Assembly: GCF_023555375.1 (NCBI RefSeq)
Contig: NZ_JAJSEE010000002.1
Coordinates: 389,001-453,000, forward strand
Length of the DNA: 64,000 nt
Direction of reading: 5' to 3'
From: Guyparkeria hydrothermalis
Lineage (GTDB): Bacteria > Pseudomonadota > Gammaproteobacteria > Halothiobacillales > Halothiobacillaceae
The notes under the pieces were generated by a model. The model saw only the letters and a list, made by a program, of their open reading frames with translations. It was not told the origin of the DNA and searched no databases. Of the stretch, positions 9,583-16,724 are shown piece after piece. The translations under genes and the position numbers were made by a program. Positions within the stretch are counted from its first letter, which is position 1, and every line of letters starts with the position of its first letter.

Positions 9583-9620
9583 GACACCCCGAGAGATGGC
9601 TGACGCCGTCTCTCGGTGTC
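9583..9620 (+). terminator. Hairpin just after metW
   Basis: GACACC-CCGAGAGA (9583-9596) pairs with TCTCTCGG-TGTC (9609-9620), with two unpaired bases in the 5' arm. It begins at the metW stop codon and precedes the larger inverted-repeat element. There is no U-run, so termination would have to be Rho-assisted or the hairpin may protect the mRNA end. Confidence 0.4.
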
Positions 9621-9629
9621 CGCTTCCCT

Positions 9630-9972
9630 GGGGAAACTCTGCACGATTCGATGACGTCTCTGCGGGACCTCCAAGGGGCCAGATGCAAGGCGCCGTCCGC
9701 CGTGAAGGGCCGTCGCCCTTTACCAAGGGCTGGACCGGATCGGCACGACGCCGATCCGGCCGGCGCGAGCCGGCCCGAAGGGCGGGGTTCACGGACGAAC
9801 CCCGCGACGCCACAGATGCACCCTTGGAGGCCCGCCCGGATGGGGCTCGCGGATTTGCCCGCACTCGTCGTTGCCGTCCCTCGACGGGCAACGAGCCCGT
9901 CTTCGGTCCGGCGCCTCGATTGCGAGCAAATCCGCGAGCCAGAGATGCCATCGAATCGTGCAGAGTTTCCCC
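9630..9972. repeat. 343-bp intergenic element with about 33-bp terminal inverted repeats and nested hairpins
   Basis: The ends 9630-9653 and 9949-9972 are perfect 24-bp inverted copies beginning GGGGAAACTCTGCACG. Counting inner sequence to 9662 and 9940, 31 of 33 bases match. Inner stems: 9662-9677 with 9821-9835 (15 bp, one bulged A); 9702-9710/9715-9723; 9735-9744/9750-9759 (perfect); GCCGGC-GCGA-GCCGGC at 9759-9774; 9783-9790/9797-9804 (perfect); 9845-9858/9926-9939 (perfect 14 bp); 9869-9875/9887-9893. No credible reading frame. It fills the gap between metW and the RsmC-like gene. If the ends are GGGAAAC..GTTTCCC, CTG flanks both sides as a possible 3-bp target duplication. Confidence 0.8.
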
Positions 9973-9977
9973 TGGGG

Positions 9978-10577
9978 CTATTCCTTCACGGCGCGATGCA
10001 CGGTGTAGGTCTTGCCCTGCTTGACCTTCTCGTAGTTGCCGAACTGTTCCTTCATCGTGCGCTTGAAGTACTCGCGCAGCCCGTTGATCGACACGAACCA
10101 GACCTCGCCGCCCCGGTTGAGGCCCCGCCAGGTGTCGAACAGCATGATCTGCCACATCTCCTTGCCCACCTTGGCCGGCACGTTCGAGTAGAGCCGGTCG
10201 AAGCCCTCGCCATCCACCGCCGAGAGGCCGTTGGACAACCGCGCCTCGGCGTTCGCCAGCCGGTTGCGCCCGAGGTTGCCCTGGGCGTAGTCGACCGCGA
10301 CGAAGTCCTTGTCCAGCAGGATCACCCGGCCGTCCGGGCAGGCCTTGGCCATGGTCGCGCCGATCGGTCCGTAGCCGCAGCCCAGGTCGACGATGATGCT
10401 GCCGGCCGGCGGGACCGGGGTGTGCTCGAGCAGCAGGCGGGTGCCGGCGTCGATCTCGCGCGGGGAGAAAAGCCCCCAGGTCGAGTGAAAGGTCAGGCGC
10501 TGGCCGAGCAGTTCGCAGTCGATGATCTGGTCGCGGCGCAGGGCGTCGATGGTCTTGGCGTTGGGCGCTGGGCTCAT
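9978..10577 (-). CDS. RsmC-like class I SAM methyltransferase
   Basis: About 199 residues with a small-methyltransferase (MTS/RsmC C-terminal) domain. Motif I VDLGCGYGPIG is at residues 63-73, VILLDKDFVAVDYAQGN follows, then FDRLYSNVPAKVG. The catalytic NPPF/NPPY position reads NVPA, as in a subset of RsmC-like proteins that lack the N-terminal domain of E. coli RsmC. Probable rRNA guanine-N2 methylation; substrate unproven. ATG 10577 is preferred, since the upstream extension is Pro/Arg-rich and overlaps the zur gene. Confidence 0.75.
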   Translation of the reverse strand: MSPAPNAKTIDALRRDQIIDCELLGQRLTFHSTWGLFSPREIDAGTRLLLEHTPVPPAGSIIVDLGCGYGPIGATMAKACPDGRVILLDKDFVAVDYAQGNLGRNRLANAEARLSNGLSAVDGEGFDRLYSNVPAKVGKEMWQIMLFDTWRGLNRGGEVWFVSINGLREYFKRTMKEQFGNYEKVKQGKTYTVHRAVKE

Positions 10578-10624
10578 GCGGGGCCTATCACTGGCTGAAG
10601 GGGGTCGGGTGGGACGCTCGGGCT

Positions 10625-11086
10625 TCAATGAGCGGTCTGGCAGGCGCGGCACAGGCCGCGCAGTTCGATCACCGCCGAGCGGGGCGCGAAGCCCGTCTGC
10701 CTGGCGAGGTCATCGAGGGCGGCGTGCACCGCGGCGTTGTCTTCCTCGCGGATGTCACCGCAGCGCTCGCAGATCATCAGGATGGCCTGGTGGGGTTCCT
10801 GCGGGTGCTCGCAGCCGACGAAGGCGTTGAGGCTCTCGATGCGATGGATCAGGCCCTGTTCGAGCAGGAAGTCGAGCGCCCGGTAGACGGTGGGCGGCTT
10901 GACCTGCTCGCCGTGCCGCGAAAGGCGCTCGATCAGGTCGTAGGCCTTGGTCGCCTCGTGGCTCGACCAGACCTCGCGCAGGACGTCGCGCCGGATGGGG
11001 GTCAGGCGGGCGCCGGAGCGCGCGCAGATCGCCTCGGCGCGGGCGAGGGCATCGTCGATGCACTGGTCGTGATGGGCGCAGGACAT
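10625..11086 (-). CDS. zur: Fur-family transcriptional regulator, Zur type
   Basis: A 153-residue winged-helix metalloregulator. The N terminus CAHHDQC, the recognition region VKPPTVYRALDFLLEQGLIH, the metal-binding stretch FVGCEHPQEPHQAILMICERCGD and the C-terminal CRACQTAH (with CERC, two Cys pairs for the structural zinc) fit Zur, which represses zinc uptake genes when zinc-replete. The start is placed at ATG 11086; a TTG eight codons upstream is also in frame. It is divergent from the metallohydrolase/YeeE cluster, so it could act on that promoter, but I see no clear Zur box. Confidence 0.85.
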   Translation of the reverse strand: MSCAHHDQCIDDALARAEAICARSGARLTPIRRDVLREVWSSHEATKAYDLIERLSRHGEQVKPPTVYRALDFLLEQGLIHRIESLNAFVGCEHPQEPHQAILMICERCGDIREEDNAAVHAALDDLARQTGFAPRSAVIELRGLCRACQTAH

Positions 11087-11191
11087 GAAATCGCGGTTAT
11101 CGTCAATCAATGAGGCATCATAGTGTAGTTGCCCGACACCATGGACAGAAGCAAACTTGACGTCGGATCAACAAAGTCGATCGCCGGGACG

Positions 11192-11220
11192 TTGAAATTT
11201 CGGGGCACGGCGATCATTAT
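11192..11220 (+). promoter_or_regulatory. Candidate sigma70 promoter of the sulfur-handling cluster
   Basis: TTGAAA (11192-11197) and CATTAT (11215-11220) are separated by 17 bases and sit in an AT-rich patch of an otherwise GC-rich region. The predicted leader to ATG 11332 is about 105 bases. It lies in the 245-base divergent gap with zur; I see nothing else coding there. Confidence 0.5.
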
Positions 11221-11331
11221 TTAGAAACAGCTAATAAACGCGGCCTGCTCGTCCGCGGATCGCCCGTATCGAACGGGTGGTCCGGCGTGGATCCCCCGAC
11301 GACGAAAGCGGGCACACTGGAGGAGAAGGCA

Positions 11332-12357
11332 ATGGAATTCAAAGAGCAATTCCTGGCATCGCGCCGTCGTTTCTTGCGCAACATCGGGGTCACCGCCGGC
11401 GTGGCGGCCGCGCCCCTGGCTTGGTCCTCGCGTGTGTTCGCCGAGGAGGAGCTGGTGATCGAAGGGCCGCCGATGCCCGATATCCCGGCCACCGAGATCA
11501 CCGACAACGTCTACGTGATCGTTTCGCCCTGGGGTTTCCCCTCCGAGGAAAACCAGGGGATGATGAGCAACGTCACCTTCGCCATCACCGAGAAGGGCGT
11601 GGTGGTGATCGACAGCGGCGCCTCGCTTCAGATCGGCCGGATGGCCCTGCGCCAGATCCGCAAGTTCACCGACAAGCCGATCGCGGCGGTCTTCAATACC
11701 CATTACCACGGCGATCACTGGCTGGGTAACCACGCCTTCGTCAACGAGAACCCGGACGTGCCGATCTACGCGCACGAAAAGACCGCCTCGGCGATTCGCA
11801 CCAACCAGGGCGAGTTCTGGGTGAGCCTGATGGAGCGCTCCACCGGCAACGCCATCGAGGGCACCGTGGTCACCCCGCCCAACAAGGTGGTCGGTCACGG
11901 CGACGAGATCGATTTCGGCGATCTCACCGTGCGCGTGCATTTCTACGGCACCGCGCACACGCCGTCGGACATCAGCCTCGAGCTGGTGGAGAAGAAGATC
12001 GTCCACGTCGGCGACATCGCCATGAACAACCGCATCGCGTTCATGGACGACGGCAGTTTCCTCGGCACCTTCAAGGCCTTCGACGCCCTCGAGCAGAACG
12101 TGCCGGGCGCCTACTGGATCCCGGCACACGGCTTCCCGGCCAACGACCTGATCGAGCACAACCGGATCTTCTTCCGGGGGATCTACGAGGCGGCCGAGAA
12201 GGCGGTGGCCGACATGGTCGCGCCGAGCGAGGCGAAGGCCTACGCGCTCGAGGACGAGCGGGTGCAGCACTATGCCCCGGTCACCAACGGCTTCGACGAG
12301 AACATCGGCAAGTACGCCTCGTTGGCGTTTCTCGAGGCCGAAGCGGCCGCGTTCTAG
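11332..12357 (+). CDS. Tat-exported metallo-beta-lactamase-fold hydrolase (SoxH-like)
   Basis: A 341-residue periplasmic metallohydrolase. The twin-arginine signal SRRRFLRNIGVTAG starts at residue 10 and ends near the Ala-Glu at 37-38. Zinc ligands are visible: H124, H126, D128, H129 in THYHGDHW, H209 in GTAHTPSD, D228 in VGDIAM and H266 in PAHGF. This MBL subgroup includes SoxH of sulfur-oxidation clusters, a proposed periplasmic thiol or persulfide hydrolase. ATG 11332 has GGAGGAG upstream. The adjacent YeeE permeases and rhodanese support a sulfur substrate, but function is inferred from context. Confidence 0.8.
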   Translation: MEFKEQFLASRRRFLRNIGVTAGVAAAPLAWSSRVFAEEELVIEGPPMPDIPATEITDNVYVIVSPWGFPSEENQGMMSNVTFAITEKGVVVIDSGASLQIGRMALRQIRKFTDKPIAAVFNTHYHGDHWLGNHAFVNENPDVPIYAHEKTASAIRTNQGEFWVSLMERSTGNAIEGTVVTPPNKVVGHGDEIDFGDLTVRVHFYGTAHTPSDISLELVEKKIVHVGDIAMNNRIAFMDDGSFLGTFKAFDALEQNVPGAYWIPAHGFPANDLIEHNRIFFRGIYEAAEKAVADMVAPSEAKAYALEDERVQHYAPVTNGFDENIGKYASLAFLEAEAAAF

Positions 12358-12416
12358 CGAGTCGCCCCGGCGGTATGCCAGGCGGGAAGCCTGCCGCCCG
12401 ACAACGATTGTCGACC

Positions 12417-12437
12417 GGCCCGCGGGACGCGCGGGCC
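12417..12437 (+). terminator. GC-rich hairpin after the metallohydrolase gene
   Basis: GGCCCGCG (12417-12424), a GGACG loop, then CGCGGGCC (12430-12437). A seven-T run begins 8 bases later rather than directly, so it is a weak intrinsic terminator or attenuator between this gene and the YeeE pair. Confidence 0.45.
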
Positions 12438-12484
12438 TGAATGGATTTTTTTGCATTAGCTGATTCCAGGAGGTCCAGCAGGGA

Positions 12485-12997
12485 ATGTCTTGCCAAGTCC
12501 GGCCGTTATGGCCCCCCTTCATCGCCGGCATCGTGCTCGGCCTGGTCGTCTTGCTCACCTTCGTGCTGGTGGGCAACGGCATGGGTTCGTCCGGTGCCTT
12601 CGCCCGCGTGGCCACCGAGATCGGTCTGCAGGTGGCCCCCGAGGCCACCCGCGAGAACGCCTATCTCGGCGGCATGGCCCAGGGCAACCCGCTGGCGGCG
12701 TGGATCGTGGTGGCCGCCATCGGCACCCTGATCGGTGCCATCCTCGCTTCGGTCTCCTCGGGGCGGTTTCGCGTCAAGGTCGACCGCGGTTCGGGCCGGA
12801 TCGGCGTGGCACCGCGTCTGCTGCTCGCCCTGGGCGGCGGCCTGCTGGCCGGTTTCGGTTCGCGCCTGGCCGCCGGCTGCACCAGCGGTGTCGGCCTCTC
12901 CAACACCGCCATGCTGGGCGTGGCCGGTTTCGTCTTCCTGATCGTGTTCTTCGTGGTCGGGATCGTGATCAGCCTGTTGATGCGGAGGGTCTGGTAA
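12485..12997 (+). CDS. YeeE/YedE half-permease, N-terminal-type subunit (thiosulfate/sulfur transport)
   Basis: A 170-residue inner-membrane protein with about four helices and the signature AAGCTSGVGLSN, whose Cys132 corresponds to a conserved transport cysteine of YeeE (TsuA) thiosulfate importers. It represents one half of a full YeeE and needs a partner: the next gene begins inside its stop codon (TAATG overlap). Such two-gene pairs (PmpA/PmpB type) are widespread in sulfur-oxidising proteobacteria. GGAGG lies upstream at 12469-12473. Confidence 0.88.
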   Translation: MSCQVRPLWPPFIAGIVLGLVVLLTFVLVGNGMGSSGAFARVATEIGLQVAPEATRENAYLGGMAQGNPLAAWIVVAAIGTLIGAILASVSSGRFRVKVDRGSGRIGVAPRLLLALGGGLLAGFGSRLAAGCTSGVGLSNTAMLGVAGFVFLIVFFVVGIVISLLMRRVW

Positions 12998-13662
12998 TGG
13001 ATTACGGCACCGCGGGTACCGCACTGGCCACCGGCCTGCTGTTCGGCTTCGTGCTCGAGCAGGCCGGCTTCGGCTCCCCCTGCAAGCTCACCGCCCAGTT
13101 CCGCCTGACCGACTGGTCGGTCTTCAAGGTCATGTTCACGGCGATCATCGTCGCCGCGATCGGCATCCTGCTGCTGCAGGTGAACAACACCTTCGGTTCG
13201 CAAGGGTTCTACGTGGCCGAGATGTATCTCTGGGGCACCGTGCTGGGTGCCGTGCTGATCGGCGCCGGGTTTGCCATCGGCGGTTACTGTCCCGGCACCT
13301 CGGTGGTCGGATTTGGCAGTGGTCGGATCGATGGCCTGGTGTTCATGCTCGGCATGATCGTCGGTGTCTGGGCATTCGCCGGCGTCTACGACAGTGACTT
13401 CATCCAGACGGTCGTCGGTGGGACGGCGCTGGAAGCGCGTACCGTACCGGAGTGGCTGGGCGTCTCGCCCTGGCTGGTGGTCGCCGCGATGCTCTTGATG
13501 CTGGCGGGTGGTTTCCTTGTCGGCCGCGCGCTCGAGCAGCGTAGCCACGGCGTCTACTCCGCCGAGGACATCACCGAGGGTCGCGACCCCGGTGAGAGCG
13601 ACGAGCTCGGTCACGATCTGGGGCGTGAGGCCAGCGCTGGTCGCCGCGGCGAGACCGACTGA
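12997..13662 (+). CDS. YeeE/YedE half-permease, C-terminal-type subunit
   Basis: A 221-residue inner-membrane partner of the preceding gene, with about five hydrophobic segments. Two candidate transport cysteines sit in conserved YeeE contexts: C29 in GFGSPCKL and C98 in GGYCPGTSVVG. The two genes together supply three cysteines, the number implicated in thiosulfate passage through the single-chain YeeE. The C-terminal 45 residues are hydrophilic and acidic/basic mixed. Start and previous stop overlap by one base, so a strictly paired complex is likely. Confidence 0.88.
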   Translation: MDYGTAGTALATGLLFGFVLEQAGFGSPCKLTAQFRLTDWSVFKVMFTAIIVAAIGILLLQVNNTFGSQGFYVAEMYLWGTVLGAVLIGAGFAIGGYCPGTSVVGFGSGRIDGLVFMLGMIVGVWAFAGVYDSDFIQTVVGGTALEARTVPEWLGVSPWLVVAAMLLMLAGGFLVGRALEQRSHGVYSAEDITEGRDPGESDELGHDLGREASAGRRGETD

Positions 13663-13688
13663 ATCGACGAAATGGCGTGATGTTGCGC

Positions 13689-13711
13689 GCCGGCCTAGGG
13701 CCGGCCGCTTT
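13689..13711 (+). terminator. Hairpin between the YeeE pair and the Cys-repeat gene
   Basis: GCCGGCC (13689-13695), loop TAG, GGCCGGC (13699-13705), followed by CGCTTT. The short T run suggests a partial terminator that would lower read-through into, or set a separate level for, the repeat-protein gene. Confidence 0.45.
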
Positions 13712-13732
13712 AGTCAGAGGAGATTGAATCAG

Positions 13733-14203
13733 ATGGATTCCAAGAAACTGGCCCGACAGGCGCGTGCCCGTCGAGCACTCAAGCTTTCCATGCCGGCCAT
13801 GGCACTCACCGTCGGTGCGTCGCTCGCCGCGACCACCATGCTGCCGATGTCGGCCGCGGCCCAGACCCGTGGTGGTAATCCCTGCGCCCCGTCGGCTCGC
13901 GGTGGCAACCCCTGTGCCCCGTCGGCCCGTGGTGGTAATCCCTGCGCCCCGTCGGCTCGCGGTGGCAACCCCTGTGCCCCGTCGGCCCGTGGTGGTAATC
14001 CCTGCGCCCCGTCGGCGCGTGGTGGTAATCCCTGCGCCCCGTCGGCGCGTGGCGGCAACCCCTGTGCCCCGTCGGCGCGTGGTGGTAATCCCTGCGCCCC
14101 GTCGGCGCGTGGCGGTAACCCCTGTGCCCCGTCGGCTCGTGGTGGCAATCCCTGCGCCCCGTCGACCCGCGGGGGCAACCCCTGTGCCCCGGGCGGTCAG
14201 TGA
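13733..14203 (+). CDS. Exported Cys-repeat protein, eleven GGNPCAPSAR-type units
   Basis: A 156-residue protein I cannot assign to a characterised family. A basic N terminus (MDSKKLARQARARR) and a hydrophobic stretch at residues 17-37 end in SAAAQ near 40-44, a classic signal peptide. The rest, residues 47-156, is eleven 10-residue units: nine GGNPCAPSAR, one GGNPCAPSTR, one GGNPCAPGGQ, each with one Cys, and no other folded domain. AGAGGAG precedes ATG 13733. Asn-Pro-Cys-rich exported repeats occur in other proteobacteria without known function. Sitting between thiosulfate-type permeases and a periplasmic sulfurtransferase, it could bind sulfane sulfur, polysulfide or metal; this is inference. 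Confidence 0.85.
   Translation: MDSKKLARQARARRALKLSMPAMALTVGASLAATTMLPMSAAAQTRGGNPCAPSARGGNPCAPSARGGNPCAPSARGGNPCAPSARGGNPCAPSARGGNPCAPSARGGNPCAPSARGGNPCAPSARGGNPCAPSARGGNPCAPSTRGGNPCAPGGQ
13871..14200 (+). repeat. Tandem array of eleven 30-bp units within the Cys-repeat gene
   Basis: The unit is 30 bp, so the frame is kept. Units 1 and 3 are identical, as are 2 and 4, so 13871-13930 is exactly duplicated at 13931-13990. Units 5, 6 and 8 are also identical. Differences are almost all synonymous (GGT/GGC, AAT/AAC, TGC/TGT). This pattern indicates recent slippage or unequal exchange under selection on the protein. Confidence 0.97.
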
Positions 14204-14231
14204 CCTGTCCCATCGCGCGGTCTGAATCGGC

Positions 14232-14933
14232 TTGACGCCCGTGACGCCTGCCCAGCCACTGCCTGAGGACTGGCTCGAGGCCGGCCTGGCGGCGAGCGAT
14301 GAGTGGCGCTCGATCCAGGCGGCGCTTGCCGCCGATCACCAGACCGTTCTCACCGAGCTGTTCCGGGATCACCCGGATGACGGTTTCGACTACTGGGCCC
14401 ATTTTCCCGACGACGATGCGCGCGACCCCGTCAGCGGCGCGCGCTTCTACTACCACGCGCATGACCCGGCCGAGTGGGCCGCGAACGAGCACGGTCACTT
14501 CCACCTGTTCATGGCCGTCGACGGCGAGCCGGACTTCGCCCACGTGGTCGCCGTCTCGATGGACCGCCAAGGGCGGCCGCAGCGCCTGTTCACCACCAAT
14601 GGCTGGGTGACGGGCGAGGCGGTGCAACCCGCCGAGTCGTTGCTCGACCGATTGCCGACCGAGTTCGAGATCAATCGGGCGCGGCCGTCGTGGCTGGTCG
14701 GGCGGTGGCTGAGTGCGCTGGTCGCGTTGGTGATGCCGCAGATCCAGGACCTGTTGGCGGCACGGGACCGCGCCCTGACGGACGAGTCGGGGCGGTGGCC
14801 CGACCCGGAGGTGCTCGACGATCGTGATCGGCACGTCCTGAGCGAATGCCCGCTGGACATGGAGGCCGTACTGGTCGACTGGTCGCGGCGAGCCGATCGG
14901 ATGCAATCGCAACTGGTTTCCCCGCCCGGTTGA
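14232..14933 (+). CDS. Conserved hypothetical His-rich protein (DUF6969-like)
   Basis: A 233-residue soluble protein of unknown function. The central stretch RFYYHAHDPAEW..EHGHFHLFM around residues 74-97 holds six histidines spaced like a metal site, followed by HVVAVSMDRQG and LFTTNGWVTGE. I recall this pattern from DUF6969-type proteins but cannot confirm it. No signal peptide is visible, and the C-terminal third is helical and charged. The start is TTG 14232 (a GTG three codons later is equally possible), with weak ribosome site. It begins 28 bases after the repeat-protein gene and ends before a terminator, so it is probably the last gene of that transcript. Confidence 0.65.
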   Translation: MTPVTPAQPLPEDWLEAGLAASDEWRSIQAALAADHQTVLTELFRDHPDDGFDYWAHFPDDDARDPVSGARFYYHAHDPAEWAANEHGHFHLFMAVDGEPDFAHVVAVSMDRQGRPQRLFTTNGWVTGEAVQPAESLLDRLPTEFEINRARPSWLVGRWLSALVALVMPQIQDLLAARDRALTDESGRWPDPEVLDDRDRHVLSECPLDMEAVLVDWSRRADRMQSQLVSPPG

Positions 14934-14935
14934 GG

Positions 14936-14969
14936 GCGGCTTTTCCGGCGTCGGCTGGCGCCGCTTTTT
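14936..14969 (+). terminator. Rho-independent terminator
   Basis: GCGGC (14936-14940) pairs with GCCGC (14960-14964), enclosing an inner CCGGC/GCTGG stem, followed by five T. It separates the His-rich protein gene from the sulfurtransferase gene. Confidence 0.65.
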
Positions 14970-14995
14970 GATGCACGAAGAAGGAGTTGAGTCAT

Positions 14996-15991
14996 ATGAA
15001 TTTCAAGCGGTTTCTCGCTGTTCCCGCCGGGGCGGCCGCGCTGGCCGTCGCGCAAGGGGCCTGGGCACTGGACGTGCCGGGTCCGGTGGTCGACCCGCAG
15101 TGGCTGAATGACAACCTCGATCAGGTCACCGTTCTGCAGATTGCCGGGTCCGAGAAGGCGTTCGCGATGGCGCCGAAATACGAGACCGTCAAGGGCAAGA
15201 AGGTCGTGTCCGTCGTGTCCGGTCACGTGCCGGGTGCCCGGTTCGTCGACTGGGGCAAGGTGCGCGTCGAGCGCATGGAGAACGGCAAGAAGGTCGGCAA
15301 GCTGATTCCCGAGAAGGCCGACTTCGAAGCCTTCGTACAGGCACTGGGCGTGGACCAGGACGACACCGTGGTGATCGTGCCGCTGGGCCTGTCCGGCTCG
15401 GACTACACCAAGGCCACCCGCCTGTACTGGCAGATGAAGTACTTCGGTCATGACGACATGGCCCTGCTCGACGGTGGCCTGGCGAACTGGCTGGCCGCGG
15501 GCTTCGATGCCGAGACCGGGCAGCCGGAGAAAGTCGAGGCCGGCGACTGGGTGGCGACCGACGAGCGTGACGAGATCCTGGCGACCTACGCCGAGGTTCG
15601 CGAGGCGGTCGATTCCAACGGCAAGGTCCAGCTGCTGGATGCCCGTCCGCCGAACCAGTACCTGGGCGTGTTCAGCAAGTCCAAGACCGTGCCCGGCCAC
15701 CTGCCCGGCGCCAAGAACGTGCCCACCGACGTGCTGGTGCGCGCCGATGGCGCCGCGGCCAACTTCCTGCCGGAATCGAGCTATCGTTCGATCATGGACT
15801 TCAAGCAGATCGACGCCGAGGGTGCCGCGATCGCCTACTGCAACTCCGGCAACCTGGCCTCCGGTCTGTGGTTCGTCGCCAGCGAGATCATGGGCAACGA
15901 GCAGGCCGCGCTCTACGACGGCTCGATGAAGGAGTACGGCATGTACGTGGACGACGGGGCCACCTCGGTCAACCCGGCGCAGCTCTACTGA
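14996..15991 (+). CDS. Periplasmic two-domain sulfurtransferase (rhodanese)
   Basis: A 331-residue rhodanese-family protein with a Sec signal (MNFKRFLAVPAGAAALAVAQ, cleavage near GAWA at 21-24). The N-terminal inactive rhodanese domain covers about residues 30-175 and the catalytic one 190-325. The active cysteine is C282 in AYCNSGN. LLDARPPNQYLG and GHLPGAKNVP are typical rhodanese elements. It moves sulfane sulfur from thiosulfate or similar donors to an acceptor in the periplasm. AAGGAG precedes ATG 14996. The loop CNSGNL differs from the CRxGxT/R of classic thiosulfate sulfurtransferases, so donor preference is open. Confidence 0.9.
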   Translation: MNFKRFLAVPAGAAALAVAQGAWALDVPGPVVDPQWLNDNLDQVTVLQIAGSEKAFAMAPKYETVKGKKVVSVVSGHVPGARFVDWGKVRVERMENGKKVGKLIPEKADFEAFVQALGVDQDDTVVIVPLGLSGSDYTKATRLYWQMKYFGHDDMALLDGGLANWLAAGFDAETGQPEKVEAGDWVATDERDEILATYAEVREAVDSNGKVQLLDARPPNQYLGVFSKSKTVPGHLPGAKNVPTDVLVRADGAAANFLPESSYRSIMDFKQIDAEGAAIAYCNSGNLASGLWFVASEIMGNEQAALYDGSMKEYGMYVDDGATSVNPAQLY

Positions 15992-16018
15992 GTCCCGCAT
16001 TGCCGCATGGACCGACAA

Positions 16019-16042
16019 CCCCGCCTCGTGGCGGGGTTTTTT
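16019..16042 (+). terminator. Rho-independent terminator after the sulfurtransferase
   Basis: CCCCGCC (16019-16025), loop TCGT, GGCGGGG (16030-16036), followed by six T. A strong intrinsic terminator closing the sulfur cluster. Confidence 0.93.
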
Positions 16043-16171
16043 CGTTGTTGACCCGGGCATCGGCAACCGGGCCGGGGTGGATGAATCGGGGCCGTCGATC
16101 GCGCGGCAGGGGGCGGGTTCTGCGTATACACTCGGGGTAGGTCAACACGACAAATCAAGGAGGTCGGGCCG

Positions 16172-16657
16172 ATGAGTACCTGGGTAGTGGTTGCCGATGA
16201 GGCACGGGCGCGTTTTCTCGCCGTCCGCGACAATCAAGGGGCCTATCGTGGTAACGAGGTGCACCCCTCCAGTCAGCCGGTTCCAAGGGGGGCGCTCGAG
16301 GAGTTGGTCTCGCTGTCCAATTCCGCCGCCCGGCTGTCGGACGCGGACCTCGAGAGCGACCGGCCGGGCTCGACCACCGACCGCAAGGGCGATGCGCTGC
16401 ATGCCTACGAACCGGCCAACAGCGTCCGGGACGTGGAGGCCAAGCGCTTTGCCCGCGAGGTGATGACCGAACTCGACCAGGCGCTGCAGCAGGGGCGGAT
16501 GGAGCGTTTCTACCTGATGGCTGCGCCCGACTTTCTCGGCCTGTTGCGCGGGGAGATGAGCAAGGGCCTGCAGGCCGCGCTGGTGGCCGACCAGGCCAAG
16601 GATTTTTCCGCTCGGTCGCCGGAGGACATTCGCGCGGCCCTGCCGGAGCGACTCTGA
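16172..16657 (+). CDS. Host-attachment-family (PF10116-type) protein
   Basis: A 161-residue cytosolic protein starting WVVVADEARARFLAV, the hallmark of the 'protein required for attachment to host cells' family, whose fold resembles the eRF1/baeRF nuclease-like domain. DRKGDALHAYEP, AKRFAREVMTELDQA and FYLMAAPDFLGLLR are family segments. AAGGAGG lies 9 bases before ATG 16172. The name derives from plant-associated bacteria; in a free-living organism it is better seen as a conserved stress or translation-linked protein of unknown role. A TATACA box at 16125-16130 may be its -10 element. Confidence 0.82.
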   Translation: MSTWVVVADEARARFLAVRDNQGAYRGNEVHPSSQPVPRGALEELVSLSNSAARLSDADLESDRPGSTTDRKGDALHAYEPANSVRDVEAKRFAREVMTELDQALQQGRMERFYLMAAPDFLGLLRGEMSKGLQAALVADQAKDFSARSPEDIRAALPERL

Positions 16658-16724
16658 TTCCGACCGGGGCAGGTGGCCCGACAACGTCTTTTTTCGACAA
16701 CGTCCCGACCAAGGAGATTGGCGC

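Noticed and set aside
9630-9972. Complete insertion sequence
   Set aside because: The interior is under 300 bases and holds no transposase fragment, so at most it is a non-autonomous element.
9420-10598. Long plus-strand reading frame across the metW/RsmC-like intergenic element
   Set aside because: It runs through metW in another frame and antisense to the RsmC-like gene, has no family resemblance, and crosses the inverted-repeat structure.
13729-14178. Open antisense reading frame with its own 10-residue repeats opposite the Cys-repeat gene
   Set aside because: A 30-bp unit without stops is open in several frames by construction. The sense frame has a ribosome site, a signal peptide and synonymous-biased variation; the antisense frame has none.
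13871-14200. CRISPR-like regular repeats
   Set aside because: Units are directly contiguous with no spacers and encode a protein repeat; no cas genes are present.
16172-16657. Host-attachment (virulence) role for the PF10116-type protein
   Set aside because: The family name is historical, the protein lacks an export signal, and nothing else in the window suggests host association.
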